A stretch of DNA of 60,230 nucleotides from an uncultured Gammaproteobacteria bacterium (GCA_913063125.1 CAJXZM010000012.1:1-60230); one strand, 5' to 3'. Counted from the first letter of the stretch, positions 9,434 to 20,161 are shown. Program-made: numbers and translations. The notes: generated from the sequence alone by a model not told the origin.

Positions 9434-10576
9434 TTAGCCGTTTTCCAGCTGATAGGCAAGAAATACAGCATTTAGATCTTTTACCAACACATCATAGCGC
9501 CAGCCCGTCAGCTCTTTCGGTATTTCAGTACCACTCAATTTTGCCTTGGCATAACGTTCCAATAATTTTCTGCTCGCGAGCCTTTCAGTTGGCATATCTA
9601 CCGCTTCAGCCGCTTTTTCAGCAACATCCTTCATCTGTTTCGCTAGTGCTTTATGAGCACGGTTAAAGGGCTTATCCAATTGCTTAGGATAAGAAGCTTT
9701 ATCCTGAGAGCACGCATCGGAAACCAAATTGGCCAACACATCGCCAAAACGCTTAGCCTGACCATGAGAAACAGCCTCACACTGAGCAACAGCATATTGT
9801 GACTTGGGCATCTGCTCCGCAATTTCAAACAATGTGGCATCTTTAAGCACGTGCCCTTTGGGACGATTCTTTTCAATTGCCGTACGATCACGCCAGGCCA
9901 CAACAGCCTTTAACACTGCAAGCTGCTGACTACTCAGCTTCCATGCGCTACCAACAGATTGGTACAAATTATCAAAATCAATACTAGCCGAATACTTATC
10001 CGTTAACGTTTGGCAATCTTCCGCTACCCACGACACACGCCCCAGTAACTCAAGCTTCTCTGTCAATTTCTGATACGCCACCAACAAATAGGCAACATCA
10101 AGTGCTGCATATTGTTTTTGATTGTCTGTTAATGGCCTTTGAAGCCAATTTGATCGTGTTTCATCTTTGGGCAAGTCGACATTTAGCAATATGCTCAGCA
10201 ATTTTTGCAAGCTTGGCTGGCGCTCTAAGTTCAAATGAGCCGCTGCAATTTGGGTATCGAAAATCTTAGTAGGCACAGCCTGCCACAGAGTTTTAAACAC
10301 TTCCAAGTCTTCTGAGCAGGAGTGAAGAACAATAGCATCAAGTTGCTCCCCATAAAACAAACATCGAAGGGGCTCTAATGTGCTAATCGCAAGCGGATCT
10401 ACAAGATAGATACTATCTGGGCCTGCAACCTGTATCAATCCAACAATAGGGTAATATGTATCTGTTCGCATGAACTCCGTATCAACTGCCAACAACGGTT
10501 CGTTTTGCAAAGCTTCGACCATAGCAGCCAGTGACACATCGGAATCAACCCATGTATATTGGTATTCAGTATCCAT
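9434..10576 (-). CDS. rnd: Ribonuclease D
   Basis: 380 aa, the normal size for RNase D, a 3'-5' exoribonuclease that trims tRNA and other small RNA 3' ends. The DEDD exonuclease domain fills the N-terminal half. Exo I is D32 and E34 in AVDTEF, Exo II lies near HSCSEDLEVF, and Exo III is YAALDVAYLL with the conserved Tyr and Asp. HRDC domains that bind RNA follow from about residue 210. It is part of the minus-strand recR–rnd–ycgL–ycgN run, 82 bases after the recR stop. Confidence 0.95.
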   Translation of the reverse strand: MDTEYQYTWVDSDVSLAAMVEALQNEPLLAVDTEFMRTDTYYPIVGLIQVAGPDSIYLVDPLAISTLEPLRCLFYGEQLDAIVLHSCSEDLEVFKTLWQAVPTKIFDTQIAAAHLNLERQPSLQKLLSILLNVDLPKDETRSNWLQRPLTDNQKQYAALDVAYLLVAYQKLTEKLELLGRVSWVAEDCQTLTDKYSASIDFDNLYQSVGSAWKLSSQQLAVLKAVVAWRDRTAIEKNRPKGHVLKDATLFEIAEQMPKSQYAVAQCEAVSHGQAKRFGDVLANLVSDACSQDKASYPKQLDKPFNRAHKALAKQMKDVAEKAAEAVDMPTERLASRKLLERYAKAKLSGTEIPKELTGWRYDVLVKDLNAVFLAYQLENG

Positions 10577-10658
10577 AAAGGGTTTACCTAAAAGGGCCTA
10601 CTTAAAACGACTGACTTAAAAACTAAGACACCGAGACAAGAGAAACCAAAATAAAAAA

Positions 10659-11258
10659 TCAATCTAACAGTCGTCGACTGGAAAATGCCAAATGAAGCGT
10701 ATTGCTATCAACGTATTCTAAATCGCCTCCCATAGGGACGCCGTGAGCAATCCTCGTAACCTTAACATTTTGGTTATGAGCAAGCTCCGCTAGAAAATGT
10801 GCTGTCGCTTCACCTTCCACCGTTGTGCCCGTTGCAAGCACCAATTCTTCGACCTCGCCCGTTTCCAAACGTTTTTTTAACACGCCAGCACCAATTTCAT
10901 CAGGGCCAATGCCGTCAATCGGCGACAAATGCCCCATAAGTACAAAATATAGGCCTCTAAAGGAGCCTGACATTTCTATCGCCAACAGATCCGCTGGCCC
11001 CTCGACCACACACATCAAAGAACGATCGCGAATATCACTCTTACAAATTGTACAAAGAGGCTCTTCCGAAAAGATTCGACATTGATCACAATGCTGAATA
11101 TTGTCAATGGCTGAAACCAAGTTATTCGCAATTCTCAATGCGCCCGCTTTATCGCGTTCCAATAGATGTAACGCCATACGTTGCGCTGACTTAGGTCCAA
11201 CTCCTGGCAAAGCGGTTAAGGATTGAATTAGCTGTTCTAGTAAGGGGCTGAAAATCAT
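10659..11258 (-). CDS. recR: Recombination protein RecR
   Basis: 199 aa, standard length. It has an N-terminal helix-hairpin-helix ([13 protein letters not shown], about 18-30), a zinc finger with C57, C60, C69 and C72, and a Toprim domain beginning [14 protein letters not shown] at about 82. It ends in the usual [12 protein letters not shown]. RecR works with RecF and RecO to load RecA on gapped DNA. The gene follows ybaB by 12 bases and both follow dnaX, a conserved bacterial arrangement. Confidence 0.97.
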   Translation of the reverse strand: MIFSPLLEQLIQSLTALPGVGPKSAQRMALHLLERDKAGALRIANNLVSAIDNIQHCDQCRIFSEEPLCTICKSDIRDRSLMCVVEGPADLLAIEMSGSFRGLYFVLMGHLSPIDGIGPDEIGAGVLKKRLETGEVEELVLATGTTVEGEATAHFLAELAHNQNVKVTRIAHGVPMGGDLEYVDSNTLHLAFSSRRLLD

Positions 11259-11270
11259 AATATATACTTA

Positions 11271-11594
11271 TCAAAAAGGCATTTTAAAGCCTTCAGGCAT
11301 CGCAAAACCTGAAGACATGGTACTCATTTTCTCCTTATGATGCTCCTCTACCTTTCTTACCGCATCGTTCACTGCGGCTGCAATCAAATCTTCCAATATT
11401 TCTTTATTTTCCTTCATAAGAGAATCTTCAATCTGCACTTTTTTAACATCATGGCGGCCATTCATTATTATCGTTACCATGCCTGCCCCAGACTCACCGG
11501 TAACCTCTGCAGTTGCCAAGCCTTCTTGCATTTCTTGCATTTGCTCTTGAACTTTCTGAGCTTGCTTCATTAAATCGCCAAGCGGTTCTTTCAT
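11271..11594 (-). CDS. ybaB: YbaB/EbfC nucleoid-associated protein
   Basis: 107 aa with the family's typical start ([14 protein letters not shown]), a central [18 protein letters not shown] strand region and a C-terminal helix ending in the Met-rich segment [12 protein letters not shown]. YbaB homologues form dimers that bind DNA with little sequence specificity. The location between dnaX and recR is the classical one and supports cotranscription; the gap after dnaX is 46 bases. Confidence 0.96.
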   Translation of the reverse strand: MKEPLGDLMKQAQKVQEQMQEMQEGLATAEVTGESGAGMVTIIMNGRHDVKKVQIEDSLMKENKEILEDLIAAAVNDAVRKVEEHHKEKMSTMSSGFAMPEGFKMPF

Positions 11595-11640
11595 TAGTTT
11601 ACCTATTTTATCTATGTACTTGATTTCATGTACTAATTCA

Positions 11641-13629
11641 TTAATCGAGAGGTTTAATAGAGTCTTTATCTAAAACGCCATTAAAAGCATCAAACAGAAA
11701 CATCACAAAAGGGTCACTGCGTAACGAAACTTCAGCATTTTCTAAGCGTTTTGCACGACGTTTAGCTGCCAAGGTATCAGGTGTATCTTTAGAAGGAACT
11801 TTAATCTCAAGCGTCAGTGTGATTTTTTCCGCCTTAGCATCCTCGATAGATTTTTGAAGCGCCTCTATATGATGCTCCCTAAAAAGCGATTCATGCCGAG
11901 GACCCAGAGACAGTGTCCACTGATTTCCATCTGTTGATTCTAACGCACAATTCCTTGCAAAGTTTAACACACTACCGTTTAACGTTAACGCCCCCAATAG
12001 ATCAGCCCATACGTCACCGTATGGCTGACTCATAACACCTACCACCGGTGATGTAATAGGGCTTTCTGTAGGAGCCTTCATTGATGGCGTATTCGTTTTA
12101 TTAGAAGCTTCACTAATTGGAATGACATTTGAGCCCGCTGAAGCAGCAATTGACAGCTTCGGCTTCTCGATTGAAGCAGGTAGTTGCTGAGCAACTTCGG
12201 CGACGACTGACTGAACAGCAGGGACGTGATCCGCTGACACAGCAGCCTGGCCAACACTCAGCCTTTGGTTTGAGTCTGCATGGGCAGGATGCCTCCCCTT
12301 ACTTTCAAGAGCCGCTCGTGCTTGCTGCATTCTGCTTACTTGTCCCGCGTCCTGCACTGCTTTCATCACAGGAGAACCGCTACCTGCTGGTTGTGCGGGC
12401 ATCACCTGACCAGATATGCCTTGGCTTGATGCTGCATATTGCGGCCCACCAGCTTGATGTGCTGGGGTATTATTCGCACCTGCCCCAGCTCCCGGCGCAC
12501 CCGATACTGCCCGCCCGCCCTGAGTGTTAGCCGGGGGCAAAATCCCTTCAGGGCGAAACAGCATCATTCTAAGCAAGACCATTTCAAAGCCACTACGAGG
12601 GTCCGGTGCCAGCGGTAAATCCTTTCGGCCAATCAATGCCGTTTGATAATAAAGCTGTACGTCTTCTGCGGTTATTTTCGATGCCATCGAAATTATCTTT
12701 TCTCGATCTCCATCACTGTTATCTACCGTATCTGGTGCCACCTGTGCAACAGCAACACGGTGCAACCCGCCAATAAGGTCTGCTAGCACACCACTGTAAT
12801 CAGGAGATTGCTCTGAGATAGCACTCACTACATTCAGCAGGCCTGATGCATCGCCAGATACGATGGCTTCCAGTAGTTGAAAGGTATACGCTCGATCGAT
12901 ACTGCCCAACATCGTCTGCACATCGATTTCTATAACCTTGCCATTACCAAATGCAATCGCCTGATCGGTTAAACTCAACGCATCACGCATACTACCATCA
13001 GCAGCCCGACCAATCGCCCACAATGCAGGATCTTCAAATGACACCATCTCTTCTGTTAATACGTGCTGCAAGTGGCCAACAATCTTATCAGGGGTCATCG
13101 CTTTTAGACTGAATTGTAGGCACCTAGACAATATTGTAATGGGTAATTTTTGTGGATCAGTCGTTGCCAACAAAAATTTCACATGAGGCGGCGGCTCTTC
13201 TAAGGTTTTCAATAAGGCATTAAAACTATGCCCCGACAACATGTGCACCTCATCGATGAGATACACCTTATATCGGCCTCTCGTTGGCGCATACTGAACG
13301 TTTTCTAACAATTCACGCGTGTCTTCAACTTTGGTACGAGAAGCAGCATCAACCTCAATTAAATCAATGAAACGCCCCTCATTGATCTCCGTGCACGCAC
13401 CACAAGTGCCACATGGCTCAGAGCTTACACCTGTCTCACAATTCAAAGACTTTGCCAAAATCCGCGCGATAGTAGTTTTACCAACACCACGGGTACCCGT
13501 GAACAGATACGCATGATGCAAACGCCCATGGTCTAAAGCATTAATAAGTGCTTTTAGAACATGTGTTTGCCCTACCATTTCACGAAATGTTTTAGGTCGC
13601 CATTTCCTTGCAAGTACCTGATAACTCAT
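11641..13629 (-). CDS. dnaX: DNA polymerase III subunit gamma/tau
   Basis: 662 aa clamp-loader ATPase. Walker A is GTRGVGKT at 45-52, the zinc-binding cysteines include C73, C76 and C79, Walker B is LIDEVH at 124-129, and the SRC arginine finger motif is at 168-170. A long Ala/Pro/Gln/Gly linker (about 370-500) joins the clamp-loader core to the tau C-terminal domain, which contacts DnaE and DnaB. E. coli makes the short gamma form by -1 frameshifting on A AAA AAG. Reading by eye, I see no such heptamer in the linker region, so tau may be the only product here (inference). It is the first gene of the dnaX–ybaB–recR unit. Confidence 0.97.
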   Translation of the reverse strand: MSYQVLARKWRPKTFREMVGQTHVLKALINALDHGRLHHAYLFTGTRGVGKTTIARILAKSLNCETGVSSEPCGTCGACTEINEGRFIDLIEVDAASRTKVEDTRELLENVQYAPTRGRYKVYLIDEVHMLSGHSFNALLKTLEEPPPHVKFLLATTDPQKLPITILSRCLQFSLKAMTPDKIVGHLQHVLTEEMVSFEDPALWAIGRAADGSMRDALSLTDQAIAFGNGKVIEIDVQTMLGSIDRAYTFQLLEAIVSGDASGLLNVVSAISEQSPDYSGVLADLIGGLHRVAVAQVAPDTVDNSDGDREKIISMASKITAEDVQLYYQTALIGRKDLPLAPDPRSGFEMVLLRMMLFRPEGILPPANTQGGRAVSGAPGAGAGANNTPAHQAGGPQYAASSQGISGQVMPAQPAGSGSPVMKAVQDAGQVSRMQQARAALESKGRHPAHADSNQRLSVGQAAVSADHVPAVQSVVAEVAQQLPASIEKPKLSIAASAGSNVIPISEASNKTNTPSMKAPTESPITSPVVGVMSQPYGDVWADLLGALTLNGSVLNFARNCALESTDGNQWTLSLGPRHESLFREHHIEALQKSIEDAKAEKITLTLEIKVPSKDTPDTLAAKRRAKRLENAEVSLRSDPFVMFLFDAFNGVLDKDSIKPLD

Positions 13630-13898
13630 GGATTGAATTTCGCTTTTTTAGTCACTGTTTTAGTCATTCTTGTCGTTACATCAAGGGTAAAGGACATTGC
13701 GCAAATTCGCCATGACTTTCGTAATCCAACCACGTTAATATGAATTTGATCTAATGCTAGGATATATCGGCACAGCAAGGCCGCAAACTTCATGGGCTTT
13801 GATTGTTATATAATTAGAGAGTGTCATTTGGAAATGGGGCAGAAGGCGAACTGGATGGCATTAACGATGAATTAATACTGTAAAAAGAATGCGTTAAT
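13630..13898. other. Spacer between dnaX and ffs
   Basis: No gene is supported here. It must contain the dnaX promoter on the minus strand and the 3' end region of ffs. An inverted pair, cattaacg at 13859-13866 and cgttaatg at 13892-13899, just follows the ffs 3' end. It lacks a clear U-run and I do not call it a terminator. With ffs and the 158 bases beyond it, the whole stretch without protein-coding genes runs from 13630 to 14170. Confidence 0.5.
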
Positions 13899-14012
13899 GG
13901 AGGCGACTCTACAAGCCACACCCCGGCACATGATTCACGAGTTACCGTTGCTCCCTTCCGGGCCTGGCGGAGTTCACAAGCTATCATTGCGAGGGGACCA
14001 ATAGAGCCACCA
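13899..14012 (-). ncRNA. ffs: 4.5S signal recognition particle RNA
   Basis: The minus strand carries the conserved SRP domain IV tip: the asymmetric-loop motif around CAGGCCCGGAAGGGAGCA, with its GGAA tetraloop, at about 13950-13968. It is flanked by complementary arms, and the ends (GGTGGCTCTA and TAGAGTCGCCTCC) pair to close one long hairpin of about 113 nt, the size of the E. coli molecule. Domain IV binds Ffh. The exact ends are estimated from the helix. It reads toward dnaX, about 270 bases upstream of that gene, a common gammaproteobacterial position. Confidence 0.93.
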
Positions 14013-14170
14013 TAACGCTTACTCTTCTCAAGTAAGGTGCGTGATTATCCACGAAATCTCACACAAATTCAAGACCATAGCGCATTGTTTTGAAAATTAA
14101 ATTGCGCTAACCCCTCAACTGCCCTAACTTAACGGTTTATGAATAGCAAAAAGCAGACTAAAAGTAACTT

Positions 14171-14656
14171 ATGAAAAATAACATAACGATAAAAACAGCC
14201 TTCTTATTGATCTCTGCCACATTGACTAGCATCCTTTTAAGTTTTTCTGCCCACGCGGCTGGAAAATGGCAAGAAGGCGCCATGGATGGTAAGGCTGTTG
14301 CCATATCACCCAGCAAAAGAGTAACGCTTCAAATTATTAAACCAAAAGATGGAATTTGGGGGCATTTCATTATCCCGCTAACCCCAGAGCATTCTGAAAA
14401 ACTCAAGAAACACCGAATCAACCCACATTACTCATTTATCCCAACCTATATATCCATCGACAAAATTGAACGCCGCAGTACGGGTAAAGTGGACCAATAC
14501 CAACATTACATCAGTATTGATGTGGACCGAAGGCAGTGGAGCGGGCTTAAAAAGGGGACATCCTTACAGATTGAACTACCGGACGGTACACAATACAAAG
14601 AAACACTGAGAGGTTCATTTAAAGTCATGAAAAAGGTAGAAAGGAGCCTTCATTAA
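14171..14656 (+). CDS. Exported protein of unknown function
   Basis: 161 aa. A signal peptide is clear: basic KNNITIK, a hydrophobic core to about residue 27, then SAHA before Ala-Gly-Lys at about 30, a good signal peptidase I site. The mature part is about 130 residues, basic, with beta-like segments (RVTLQIIKPKDGIWGHFIIPL, split by a conserved-looking Trp-Gly). It has no cysteine and no recognised domain. It stands alone between ffs and glnS, and its stop is followed by an imperfect hairpin. A periplasmic role is likely; beyond that I do not recognise it. Confidence 0.7.
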   Translation: MKNNITIKTAFLLISATLTSILLSFSAHAAGKWQEGAMDGKAVAISPSKRVTLQIIKPKDGIWGHFIIPLTPEHSEKLKKHRINPHYSFIPTYISIDKIERRSTGKVDQYQHYISIDVDRRQWSGLKKGTSLQIELPDGTQYKETLRGSFKVMKKVERSLH

Positions 14657-14680
14657 CAGCCCCCCTTCTACCTTTAAGCC
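14632..14680 (+). terminator. Possible weak terminator after the exported-protein gene
   Basis: Ten-base arms (14632-14641 and 14666-14675) form a hairpin with a 24-base loop spanning the stop codon of the preceding gene. Only a short TTT follows, so it is weak and may be chance. It lies between convergent genes. Confidence 0.3.
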
Positions 14681-14707
14681 TACTGCACTACAACTATTAT
14701 CGCAGGG

Positions 14708-16393
14708 TTATTTTGGGGCGATTTTCGTCCAACTATCTCGCAATGTCACCGTTCGGTTAAACACAAGGTTTTTAGATTTATGTGCGTCTGAGTCGAGAAC
14801 AAAATAACCTTCCCTTTCAAATTGATACGGCTTACCTACCACCGCACCAACCAGCCCTGACTCAGCCTTACAATTATGAAAAACTGTCAGTGACTCTGGG
14901 TTTATGACATCCAAGAGTGTCCTTCCATCCTTATTAGAATCGGGGTTTTCAGCCGTAAACAATCTATCATACATTCTTATCTCGGCATCAACACAGGTCT
15001 CAGCAGAAACCCAATGAACAACACCTTTCACTTTTCGACCTTCCGGCTTTTTACCTAGCGTATCGATATCACGAGTGCAGCGTAACTCTATAATGTTACC
15101 ATCTGCATCCTTTATAATTTCCTGGCATTTAATTACATAACAGCCTCGCAACCTTACTTCACCTCCCTCAATCAAGCGCTTATATTTAGGTGGCGGAACT
15201 TCAGCAAAGTCGTCACGGTCGATGTAAATTTCTCGAGTAAAGTGAATTTCTCGAGACCCCATAGACTCATCCTTAGGGTGAGCTGACATGCTCAACGTTT
15301 CTTTGGCGCCCTCCTCCATGTTTTCTATAACGACTTTTAAAGGCCTTAATACACACATTGCTCGAGGCGCACTTTTATCAAGATCATCACGAATGCTAAA
15401 TTCCAGCATCCCCATGTCCACAACACCATCACTTTTAGTGACACCTATCATTTCACAGAAATTACGAATAGAACCTGGAGAGTACCCACGACGACGCAAT
15501 CCTGCAACAGTTGGCATTCTCGGGTCATCCCAACCAGAAACAACACCTTCATCAACCAACTGCTTTAATTTTCGCTTACTAGTAATGGTGTAATTTAGGT
15601 TTAGTCGAGCAAACTCAATCTGCTGAGGGTGACTTGGTGTACCAAGAGAATCTAACACCCAGTCATATAACGGACGGTGCGCTTCAAACTCCAGAGTGCA
15701 TACTGAGTGAGTAATACCTTCGATAGCATCTGAAATACAATGGGTAAAATCATACATTGGATAAATACACCATTCATTACCTGTCTGATGGTGCTCGACT
15801 TTACGAATTCGATAGATAACGGGGTCACGCATGTTGATGTTACCGGAAGACATATCAATCTTGGCACGTAAAACCAATGTCCCCTCATCAAACTCTCCAG
15901 CCTTCATGCGCTGAAACAGGTCGATATTTTCCTCTACTGAGCGATTGCGATAAGGGCTGTCTTTCCCAGGTTCCGTTAGTGTTCCACGATACTCTCGAAT
16001 CTCATCTACTGACAAGCTTTCAACATATGCCTGGCCCTGTTCAATAAGCTGTACCGCGTATTCATGTATCTTGCTAAAGTAATTAGAGGCATATCTAATA
16101 TCGTCATTCCATTCAAACCCAAGCCACTCAACGTCAGCCTTGATAGCATTGATATATTCTTCACTTTCCTTTTCTGGGTTTGTATCATCAAAACGTAGGT
16201 TACACGTCCCATCGAATTCAGTCGCCAAGCCAAAATTAAGACATATAGACTTGGCGTGGCCGATATGAAGGTAACCGTTCGGCTCTGGAGGAAAACGAGT
16301 AGCCACCTGGCCGCTATTCTTGCCTTCTGAGAGATCTTTTTGGATGATCTGACGGATAAAATGGCTGGGTGTGGCTTTTTCAGGTGTGCTCAT
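14708..16393 (-). CDS. glnS: Glutaminyl-tRNA synthetase
   Basis: Class I synthetase charging tRNA(Gln). From the ATG at 16393 the protein is 561 aa, close to E. coli GlnRS (554). The longer frame to 16420 adds nine residues with no support. The signature [15 protein letters not shown] gives HIGH at about 43-46. The KMSKS equivalent is ITSKRKL, where E. coli has VMSKRKL. The catalytic core is followed by the two-barrel anticodon-binding region ending in [15 protein letters not shown] direct glutaminyl-tRNA route is typical of gammaproteobacteria. A TATAAT at 16462-16467 on the minus strand may be its -10 box. Confidence 0.97.
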   Translation of the reverse strand: MSTPEKATPSHFIRQIIQKDLSEGKNSGQVATRFPPEPNGYLHIGHAKSICLNFGLATEFDGTCNLRFDDTNPEKESEEYINAIKADVEWLGFEWNDDIRYASNYFSKIHEYAVQLIEQGQAYVESLSVDEIREYRGTLTEPGKDSPYRNRSVEENIDLFQRMKAGEFDEGTLVLRAKIDMSSGNINMRDPVIYRIRKVEHHQTGNEWCIYPMYDFTHCISDAIEGITHSVCTLEFEAHRPLYDWVLDSLGTPSHPQQIEFARLNLNYTITSKRKLKQLVDEGVVSGWDDPRMPTVAGLRRRGYSPGSIRNFCEMIGVTKSDGVVDMGMLEFSIRDDLDKSAPRAMCVLRPLKVVIENMEEGAKETLSMSAHPKDESMGSREIHFTREIYIDRDDFAEVPPPKYKRLIEGGEVRLRGCYVIKCQEIIKDADGNIIELRCTRDIDTLGKKPEGRKVKGVVHWVSAETCVDAEIRMYDRLFTAENPDSNKDGRTLLDVINPESLTVFHNCKAESGLVGAVVGKPYQFEREGYFVLDSDAHKSKNLVFNRTVTLRDSWTKIAPK

Positions 16394-16424
16394 AGAGGCA
16401 ATGCGTCCATATTCGGTCAATTAA

Positions 16425-16452
16425 ACAAATACCCAAGGCTTTCACCTTGGGC
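16425..16452 (-). terminator. Hairpin between the FadL-family gene and glnS
   Basis: On the minus strand, CCCAAGG and CCTTGGG (16445-16451 and 16432-16438) form a 7-bp stem with a TGAAAG loop, followed by TATTTGTTT. It suits a rho-independent terminator for the porin gene, whose stop is 45 bases upstream. If glnS starts from the TATAAT at 16462-16467, it would instead lie in the glnS leader. Confidence 0.6.
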
Positions 16453-16496
16453 TGGCCGAACATTATAGGGGATTGCGAGGAAAAACAAAGCGGGTT

Positions 16497-18137
16497 TTAG
16501 AAATGTGATTCATAACTCATTTCTACCATGAAAACTTCTAAAACCGTCTTAACGTCTAGACCGGCATAAGGGTTGTAGACGAAGTTATCCGTTCTAGTGT
16601 CATTTCCGTTAGTACTGCTTCCAGCAGGAATATCCTGTTCACTTTTTGTGTACCCAAACGCCATATCAAATGTTGTTTCGCTATCTATGTTATAGCTAAA
16701 ACCAACAGAATATAGATCCATATCCCCTAAAGGCAGTACAAAATCTAGCTTATCATCAGGAATACCTGCTTTTCTTGGCTCATAGCCCATGCGTAATTTG
16801 AGGTGATCAGAATATAGATACTCGACGCCATACCCCCAGTTAATCGTATCTTCGTAACCCCGCGGGATATCCAGTGCATTAGTTTCCACACCGCTTACCC
16901 CTATTGCCCCTAACAAGCCTAGAACATTGATGTCTTTATCAAATTCAAATCGAAAACTTTCCCATTTCGAGGTCTCAGTCCATTTAACATCTACGTTGAA
17001 TTTTAACCTTGGAGTTAACATCAAACTAATTCCCGTGCTTAGATGCTGTGGTGTAACAAGGTTAACCCGCCCCTTCGACTCAATGACTCCATTTTCTGGT
17101 AACGTTAACGCGTCAACTAACGGAGCCAAAAGACCACGATTGTCTTCTGGACCTCTAATCCCATTGTATAAATTGACAAGTTCAGCATCAAAGGTGATTG
17201 CAATATCGCCTTCCAACGTATCATTGGCTTCACTTTGATAAGCCAAACCCCAGGTTAACCAAGGTGTCACATCCCAAAGCACGCCAAAGTTATAAGTGAA
17301 CGATACCGCCTTTTCCACATCAACTTGAAGATTAAATATTGGCTCGAATGGACTGATAGTACCCTGACAGAGGTCTGCAAAAAATAGAGCAAACTCCTGC
17401 AAGGGGGCTTGTGACGGATCATTACAAAGCAGACCAAGAACCCCTGAAGCACCACCAACAACAATGTTAGATGCGCGATAATCTAAATCCAAACCAAAAC
17501 CGGTGTATGAAAAACCTAACGATGCACCAACCGCTAACGTATCCGTCACCTGATAACCAACGGAAGGCGAGAAAAATGTTAACCGCGTAAAAGCTAACGA
17601 TTTACCTGCGAAACGGCCTGGGTCATCTTCATCACGAGTCAGCCCAAGAATCATCGGCGCATACACCGATGTCGCAAAGGTCATTTTTGACCCTGGCGGG
17701 CTTATCGATATCCCGCCTAGCGGTGCTGCCGCAAAAGGGATTTTTGTAATACCTGATCCTGGAAGGTAAATAGCGAAGGTCTCGATTTCGCTTTCCTGAT
17801 CCGCTGCGGAATCTTGACCCGAAAAACCAGCATTATCAACGAGCCTGTTATACGCCTCATTGGTACTAAACTCACCGCGAATATCCGCACTAGCAAGAAT
17901 AAACTTTAACTGCCTTTGCCTACCCTTTAATTTTGCAAGTCCCGCAGGGTTAAAGTGAATAGAATCAATACCGGGCGGGTCAGCCGTAACCGCATTACCT
18001 AATGATAGAGCCTTCGCATTTCCGAGCATAAGGTTTTGGGCCATCTGACCAAAAGACACCTCAGCCCCAAGCAATGTAAAAATAACAATAAAAGAAAAAA
18101 ACGAGCGTAAACAAAAGCTTAACAATTTGAAGTCCAT
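16497..18137 (-). CDS. FadL/OmpP1-family outer membrane transport protein
   Basis: 546 aa outer-membrane beta-barrel of the FadL family, which takes up long-chain fatty acids and other hydrophobic compounds. A signal peptide (about 1-30) precedes the mature MAQNLMLGNAKALSLGNAVT, and then comes the family's N-terminal SIHFNPAGLAKL segment, corresponding to the plug. The rest alternates amphipathic strands, and the last residues are MVEMSYESHF, ending in Phe as barrel proteins do. FadL of E. coli is about 446 aa, so this one has extra extracellular loops. It is monocistronic between glnS and a divergent hydrolase gene. The substrate could be fatty acids or hydrocarbons, consistent with the catabolic genes further right (inference). 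Confidence 0.88.
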   Translation of the reverse strand: MDFKLLSFCLRSFFSFIVIFTLLGAEVSFGQMAQNLMLGNAKALSLGNAVTADPPGIDSIHFNPAGLAKLKGRQRQLKFILASADIRGEFSTNEAYNRLVDNAGFSGQDSAADQESEIETFAIYLPGSGITKIPFAAAPLGGISISPPGSKMTFATSVYAPMILGLTRDEDDPGRFAGKSLAFTRLTFFSPSVGYQVTDTLAVGASLGFSYTGFGLDLDYRASNIVVGGASGVLGLLCNDPSQAPLQEFALFFADLCQGTISPFEPIFNLQVDVEKAVSFTYNFGVLWDVTPWLTWGLAYQSEANDTLEGDIAITFDAELVNLYNGIRGPEDNRGLLAPLVDALTLPENGVIESKGRVNLVTPQHLSTGISLMLTPRLKFNVDVKWTETSKWESFRFEFDKDINVLGLLGAIGVSGVETNALDIPRGYEDTINWGYGVEYLYSDHLKLRMGYEPRKAGIPDDKLDFVLPLGDMDLYSVGFSYNIDSETTFDMAFGYTKSEQDIPAGSSTNGNDTRTDNFVYNPYAGLDVKTVLEVFMVEMSYESHF

Positions 18138-18447
18138 ATACCTTGCCTTTAATTAGAGTTATTTTTTTAGGCTCACAGCGCTATTTTCCACTGCATTTTA
18201 TCCATTCCGAACTGGGTGTAGCAATATCCCAAGCGTTCATTATATTTTCTATAATCCTATAAATTCAAGAGTAAAACTATATTATTTTCGTGTCCAACCA
18301 GTCACGAACACCTTTATCTGCGTTATGCTTCTTTAACGAACATTTGTAGACTTGCAAAATTTATTCTGGCAGACTCGGTCGTCGGTATATTCACAGACAT
18401 ACCGAGTGCTACGGACAGGCAACGTTTAAATAATAATAAGGCTCGCC
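18138..18447. other. Divergent promoter region (porin / lipoprotein hydrolase)
   Basis: 310 bases with no gene. It separates two divergently read genes and must hold both promoters. The only structure I see is an inverted repeat, tcggtat at 18382-18388 and ataccga at 18399-18405, about 43 bases ahead of the hydrolase ATG. It could be an operator or a 5'-leader hairpin. Confidence 0.4.
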
Positions 18448-20142
18448 ATGACATACCCCGCTCCACTATCAAAAGCCAAACAATTAAATCACCTTATTCT
18501 ATTACTACTCATTTCCTTATCAGGCTGCTCAACTATTCCGACCACCGGGCCTAGCTATCTTATGGGATCCGCAGATATTGAAGAAGATTACTATGATGTT
18601 AATATCACCACACATGATGGGAAGCTGCTAAGAGCCACCGTTTTTCAGCCTGCTTTAAAAGCGGGTGAAACCGCCCCCCTTATCATCCATGGGCATGGCT
18701 TCAGCGTATTCAGAATGTCCGGACCCATTAGCATCTATGGACTTGGGATATATTCCGGCCAAACAGCAAAAGAGGCCTGGAAGCAAGGTTACTGGGTTAT
18801 TAGCTACGACGAACGAGGTCACGGCGGCAGCGAGGATGTTATCCGCGTGATGTCGCCCGATCATGAAGTAAAAGATGTGAGCACGATCATTGACTGGGCC
18901 ACACACAATCTTCATCGCATATCCATGGATAGCCCAAATGACCCTACCGTCGGCATGATCGGTGAGAGCTATGGAGGCGGCTCGCAACTAATGGGGTCAG
19001 CACAAGATAGCCGTATTAACGCTCTTGTCCCTGTGACAACGTGGCACAGCTTCCTCAACAGTCTAGCCCCCAGCTATGTCCCTAAAAGCGGGTGGTTAAC
19101 CACTCTAGTTTTAGCAGGCAATTCACTTAACCCTGGCCGAATGGAGCCATTACTAAACGAAGCTTACTGGCAAGCTCGAGAGGGAAAAATAGGCAATGAG
19201 ATATTTGAATATCTAGGGTCACACTCTACTGAATACAACTGCAACAATGATATTTTGCCTCAAGCAGACGTCTTACTTATTCAAGGCTTTAGAGATATTT
19301 TATTCCCCATCAACGAGGCCATGTTAAATAGGGACTGCATCCTACGATCAGGCAAAGATGTTCGACTTATAGGAACTCAGGATGGCCACCTTCTCCCATT
19401 TACTCAATGGTCTAATGGATTCCCTGGTTACAATATTGAAACCAATATTCATTGCGATAAAAACAAATACAATATGATTCAGCTGTCCATTGATTGGTTT
19501 GATGAAAAATTAAAAGGGATCAAAGGTAAAGCAGATTACATTCCCAAAATTTGCCTATCACAAGGTTACGATCACGGAATAATCGTAGACAAAGTACCTA
19601 CCGGCGGGCTTTCTTTTGATTTTGATGATGTTTCAATTAATTCCAATTTTGCAGGTTTTTTCGAATCCGCACTGATGCCTATTGAATGGCTTTCAGGGCT
19701 TATTACACCACGCATGAATAACCCCGACATTGAAGATCACATTAAAAACGAAACGTCTTTGCGTCCAGCGTTTATCCCATTATATGTATCAAAAGAAAAC
19801 CAGGGGCTTACAGGAATACCTCGTATTCAGTTAGAACTTTCATCTCCGGATGACGAATCGCCGATAATCTTCGCCGGCATTGGCGTTAAACGAGCATCGA
19901 ACCGTCAAATAGAACTCATAAACCAACAAATTACCCCAATAAAAGGTATTGGTCATCACGACACTGACCTTATGGGTATTAGCACAAGACTTAAAAAAGG
20001 TGATATTACCGGTCTGCTAGTATACGGATACAGTAATCAATACCGCTTCAGCGGTGGTGATTGGCTTAATAGTGCAAACCTTTCTGGATCTATTCAAATC
20101 CCTTTTTTGTCGCCAAAATCCTCTAATATCGCCAAAAACTAA
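18448..20142 (+). CDS. Lipoprotein alpha/beta hydrolase (CocE/NonD-like)
   Basis: 564 aa. The N-terminus is a lipoprotein signal with lipobox LSGC (Cys27), so the enzyme is lipid-anchored outside the cytoplasm. The alpha/beta-hydrolase core has the oxyanion region HGHGF at 81-85, the nucleophile elbow GESYGG with Ser174, and candidate acid Asp283 (GFRDILFP) and His314 (QDGHLLPF) completing the triad. The C-terminal 200 residues look beta-rich, as in the jelly-roll domain of CocE/X-Pro dipeptidyl peptidase relatives. An esterase or acyl-peptidase activity is likely; the substrate is unknown. The AAGG Shine-Dalgarno six bases from the ATG supports the start. Confidence 0.8.
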   Translation: MTYPAPLSKAKQLNHLILLLLISLSGCSTIPTTGPSYLMGSADIEEDYYDVNITTHDGKLLRATVFQPALKAGETAPLIIHGHGFSVFRMSGPISIYGLGIYSGQTAKEAWKQGYWVISYDERGHGGSEDVIRVMSPDHEVKDVSTIIDWATHNLHRISMDSPNDPTVGMIGESYGGGSQLMGSAQDSRINALVPVTTWHSFLNSLAPSYVPKSGWLTTLVLAGNSLNPGRMEPLLNEAYWQAREGKIGNEIFEYLGSHSTEYNCNNDILPQADVLLIQGFRDILFPINEAMLNRDCILRSGKDVRLIGTQDGHLLPFTQWSNGFPGYNIETNIHCDKNKYNMIQLSIDWFDEKLKGIKGKADYIPKICLSQGYDHGIIVDKVPTGGLSFDFDDVSINSNFAGFFESALMPIEWLSGLITPRMNNPDIEDHIKNETSLRPAFIPLYVSKENQGLTGIPRIQLELSSPDDESPIIFAGIGVKRASNRQIELINQQITPIKGIGHHDTDLMGISTRLKKGDITGLLVYGYSNQYRFSGGDWLNSANLSGSIQIPFLSPKSSNIAKN

Positions 20143-20161
20143 CCACAATCCTGGTAATCCT

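Noticed and set aside
12129..12530. 133-aa plus-strand frame opposite dnaX
   Set aside because: Lies fully within the dnaX linker; Gln/Pro/Leu content mirrors the linker codons, no start signal.
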